From NCBI GenBank assembly GCA_030123675.1, contig JASJYH010000016.1, positions 1 to 35,290 of the forward strand: a stretch of 35,290 nucleotides of DNA, written 5' to 3'. Shown here in pieces: positions 34,007 to 35,290 of the stretch. This DNA comes from Anaerolineae bacterium (lineage in GTDB: Bacteria; Chloroflexota; Anaerolineae; Anaerolineales; Villigracilaceae). Positions within the stretch are counted from its first letter, which is position 1, and each line of letters starts with the position of its first letter. The translations under genes were made by a program, and so were the position numbers. A model generated the notes under the pieces. The model did no database searches. It worked only from the letters and a program-made list of their open reading frames with translations, and was not told where the DNA came from.

Positions 34007-35161
34007 ATGCGAATCCTAATTGGTCTTACTTATTATCGCCCGCATTATTCGGGATTAACCATTTATGCCGAGCGTTTGGCTCGTGCGTTAGTGCGCAGAA
34101 ACCATAGCGTGACTGTTTTAACTTCACAATTCAATAGCAGCTTGACCCGTTTGGAGATGCTGGATGGGGTGAGAGTGGTGCGTGTGCCACCATTATTCAG
34201 TATTAGTAAAGGTTTGATCATGCCCAGCCTGCCATTTTTAGCGTGGAGACATATTAAGGAGGCTGATATTGTCAATTTGCACATGCCGCAATTCGATGCA
34301 TTTTATATTACTTGGTTGGCAAAACTGTTGCGGAAACCAGTTGTCCTTACTTACCAGTGTGATTTACGCTTGCCTTCGGGACTGATCCATTCTATTGCCA
34401 ATTGGGTATCGCACATTGCCAACCATATCGCTGCTTTGGGAAGTAATGTAATTGTCAGCATGACTCAGGACTACGTCAAGAATTCCAATTTCACGAAGCG
34501 CTATTTAAATAAGGTGCAAGTAATAAACCCTCCTGTGGAACTAGCTCCTGTAAATGATGATGCGGTTGCTGCCTTCCGAAAAAAATACAATATCCAAAAG
34601 AATCAAAAAATCATTGGGATGGCAGCACGATTGGCAACGGAGAAGGGCGTGGAGTATCTCGTACAAGCCTTGCCAAATATATTGAAGAAAATTCCTGAAG
34701 CACGGGTCTTATTTGTAGGGCCTTATCAAAATGTTTTAGGAGAAGAAAAATATGCTGAACGGATTATGCCGCTCATTGAAAGGGGTCTTAAGGATCATTG
34801 GTCGTTTTTAGGAATTCTTCCCTCAGCAGAAATTTCGGCATTTTTTCAAGTTTGTGATGTGCTCGTACTTCCGAGCGTAAATAGCACTGAGGCTTTTGGG
34901 TTAGTTCAAATAGAGGCAATGATTAGCGGCACTCCGGTCGTAGCATCTGATTTACCTGGAGTACGCCAACCGGTGCTTGGTACTGGAATGGGTAGGATCG
35001 TACCAATCGCTAATTCAAATGCTTTGGCAGTATCTGTTTTAGATGTTATGCGTAATACGGAAAAATATCGGGGCGATCCTGCAGCCGTGTCGCGTCAATA
35101 TGCTCCAGAGAGTACCGCGAATGATTATGAGTTACTCTTTATTAAACTATTGAATAGATAA
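34007..35161 (+). CDS. GT4-family glycosyltransferase
   Basis: A 384-residue GT-B enzyme. The N-terminal acceptor half begins MRILIGLTYYRPHYSGLTIY with the usual gly-rich loop; the C-terminal half has GMAARLATEKGVEYLVQALP and the nucleotide-sugar motif EAFGLVQIEAMISGTPVVAS (E-x7-E). It is retaining, probably membrane-associated, and likely builds an exopolysaccharide, glycolipid or cell-wall glycan. Donor and acceptor are unknown. No Shine-Dalgarno site is seen before ATG 34007. Confidence 0.93.
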   Translation: MRILIGLTYYRPHYSGLTIYAERLARALVRRNHSVTVLTSQFNSSLTRLEMLDGVRVVRVPPLFSISKGLIMPSLPFLAWRHIKEADIVNLHMPQFDAFYITWLAKLLRKPVVLTYQCDLRLPSGLIHSIANWVSHIANHIAALGSNVIVSMTQDYVKNSNFTKRYLNKVQVINPPVELAPVNDDAVAAFRKKYNIQKNQKIIGMAARLATEKGVEYLVQALPNILKKIPEARVLFVGPYQNVLGEEKYAERIMPLIERGLKDHWSFLGILPSAEISAFFQVCDVLVLPSVNSTEAFGLVQIEAMISGTPVVASDLPGVRQPVLGTGMGRIVPIANSNALAVSVLDVMRNTEKYRGDPAAVSRQYAPESTANDYELLFIKLLNR

Positions 35162-35290
35162 AATCTTGGAGTTAAGCAGTAAATGCAAATTTAAATGTCG
35201 GATAAAAACCTTGTTGACGTGAGGTGAATTGGGAATACAAATTATTGTTTTGATTTTTATGATGAATTCTATCGGTTTGACTGTTTAGCA

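Noticed and set aside
35162-35290. Start of another gene at the right edge
   Set aside because: All frames near the edge reach stop codons; no start with a ribosome site was found.

Overview
The window most resembles a chromosome segment of a Chloroflexota bacterium, probably class Anaerolineae. This is inferred from the gene families: lipoproteins with long Thr/Pro linkers, a PknB-type kinase with an external WD40/TolB-like propeller, a decaprenyl-phosphate phosphoribosyltransferase next to a mevalonate kinase, and short interspersed palindromic repeats. No 16S rRNA or single decisive marker is present. Base composition is mixed: most of the window is about 40-47% G+C by eye, while roughly 16.9-23.6 kb is clearly richer, near 55-60%.

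Layout. 1-875 (-): receiver/coiled-coil/CpaE-like ATPase, cut by the window edge. 1008-1393 (+): tmRNA, converging across a perfect palindrome on a Ser/Thr kinase (1487-3604, -). 3759-3885: dispersed repeat. 3982-5848 (-): probable type II restriction-modification pair, methylase upstream of nuclease. 5923-6711 (-): lipoprotein; 6878-7888 (+): NAD-dependent epimerase/threonine dehydrogenase; 8009-8860 (+): LysM surface protein; 8929-10092 (-): deacetylase-like lipoprotein. 10504-13869 (+): GAF histidine kinase, PfkB sugar kinase and M20 peptidase in tight series; then a DM13 protein. 14704-16432 (-): wreck of a sensor kinase with an in-frame stop and no ATPase domain, abutting a fragment of another gene. 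16618-16818: terminator, broken copy of a tRNA 3' end, and tRNA-Val(UAC).

16905-22473 (+) is a G+C-rich metabolic cluster: FAH-family hydrolase, cupin, GcvT-like folate methyl/aminomethyltransferase and two tandem CrtI/PYROXD2-like flavoproteins coupled by a 4-nt overlap. I cannot name its substrate. It looks like a route for oxidising or demethylating a small N- or O-methylated compound, and it is my best candidate for an undescribed pathway. It is followed by a DUF368 (PopT-like) polyprenyl-phosphate transporter and by a scar holding the 3' ends of two neighbouring genes (the YihY gene and the second flavoprotein) plus a duplicated intergenic element.

24280-25197: YihY membrane protein; 25234-26154 (-): two-domain VOC dioxygenase; 26192-26426: a second dispersed repeat. 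26431-28223 (-): decaprenyl-phosphate phosphoribosyltransferase overlapping mevalonate kinase by ATGA. Divergently, 28312-30426 (+): TlyA rRNA methyltransferase, carrying an in-frame palindromic insertion, and an MFS transporter. 30525-30971: zinc-ribbon protein with a strong terminator. 31049-35161: lepA, a YbhN-type flippase-like protein and a GT4 glycosyltransferase. Several genes (methylase, prenyltransferase, tlyA) have a -10 box exactly 6 nt before the start codon and no Shine-Dalgarno sequence, which suggests leaderless mRNAs.
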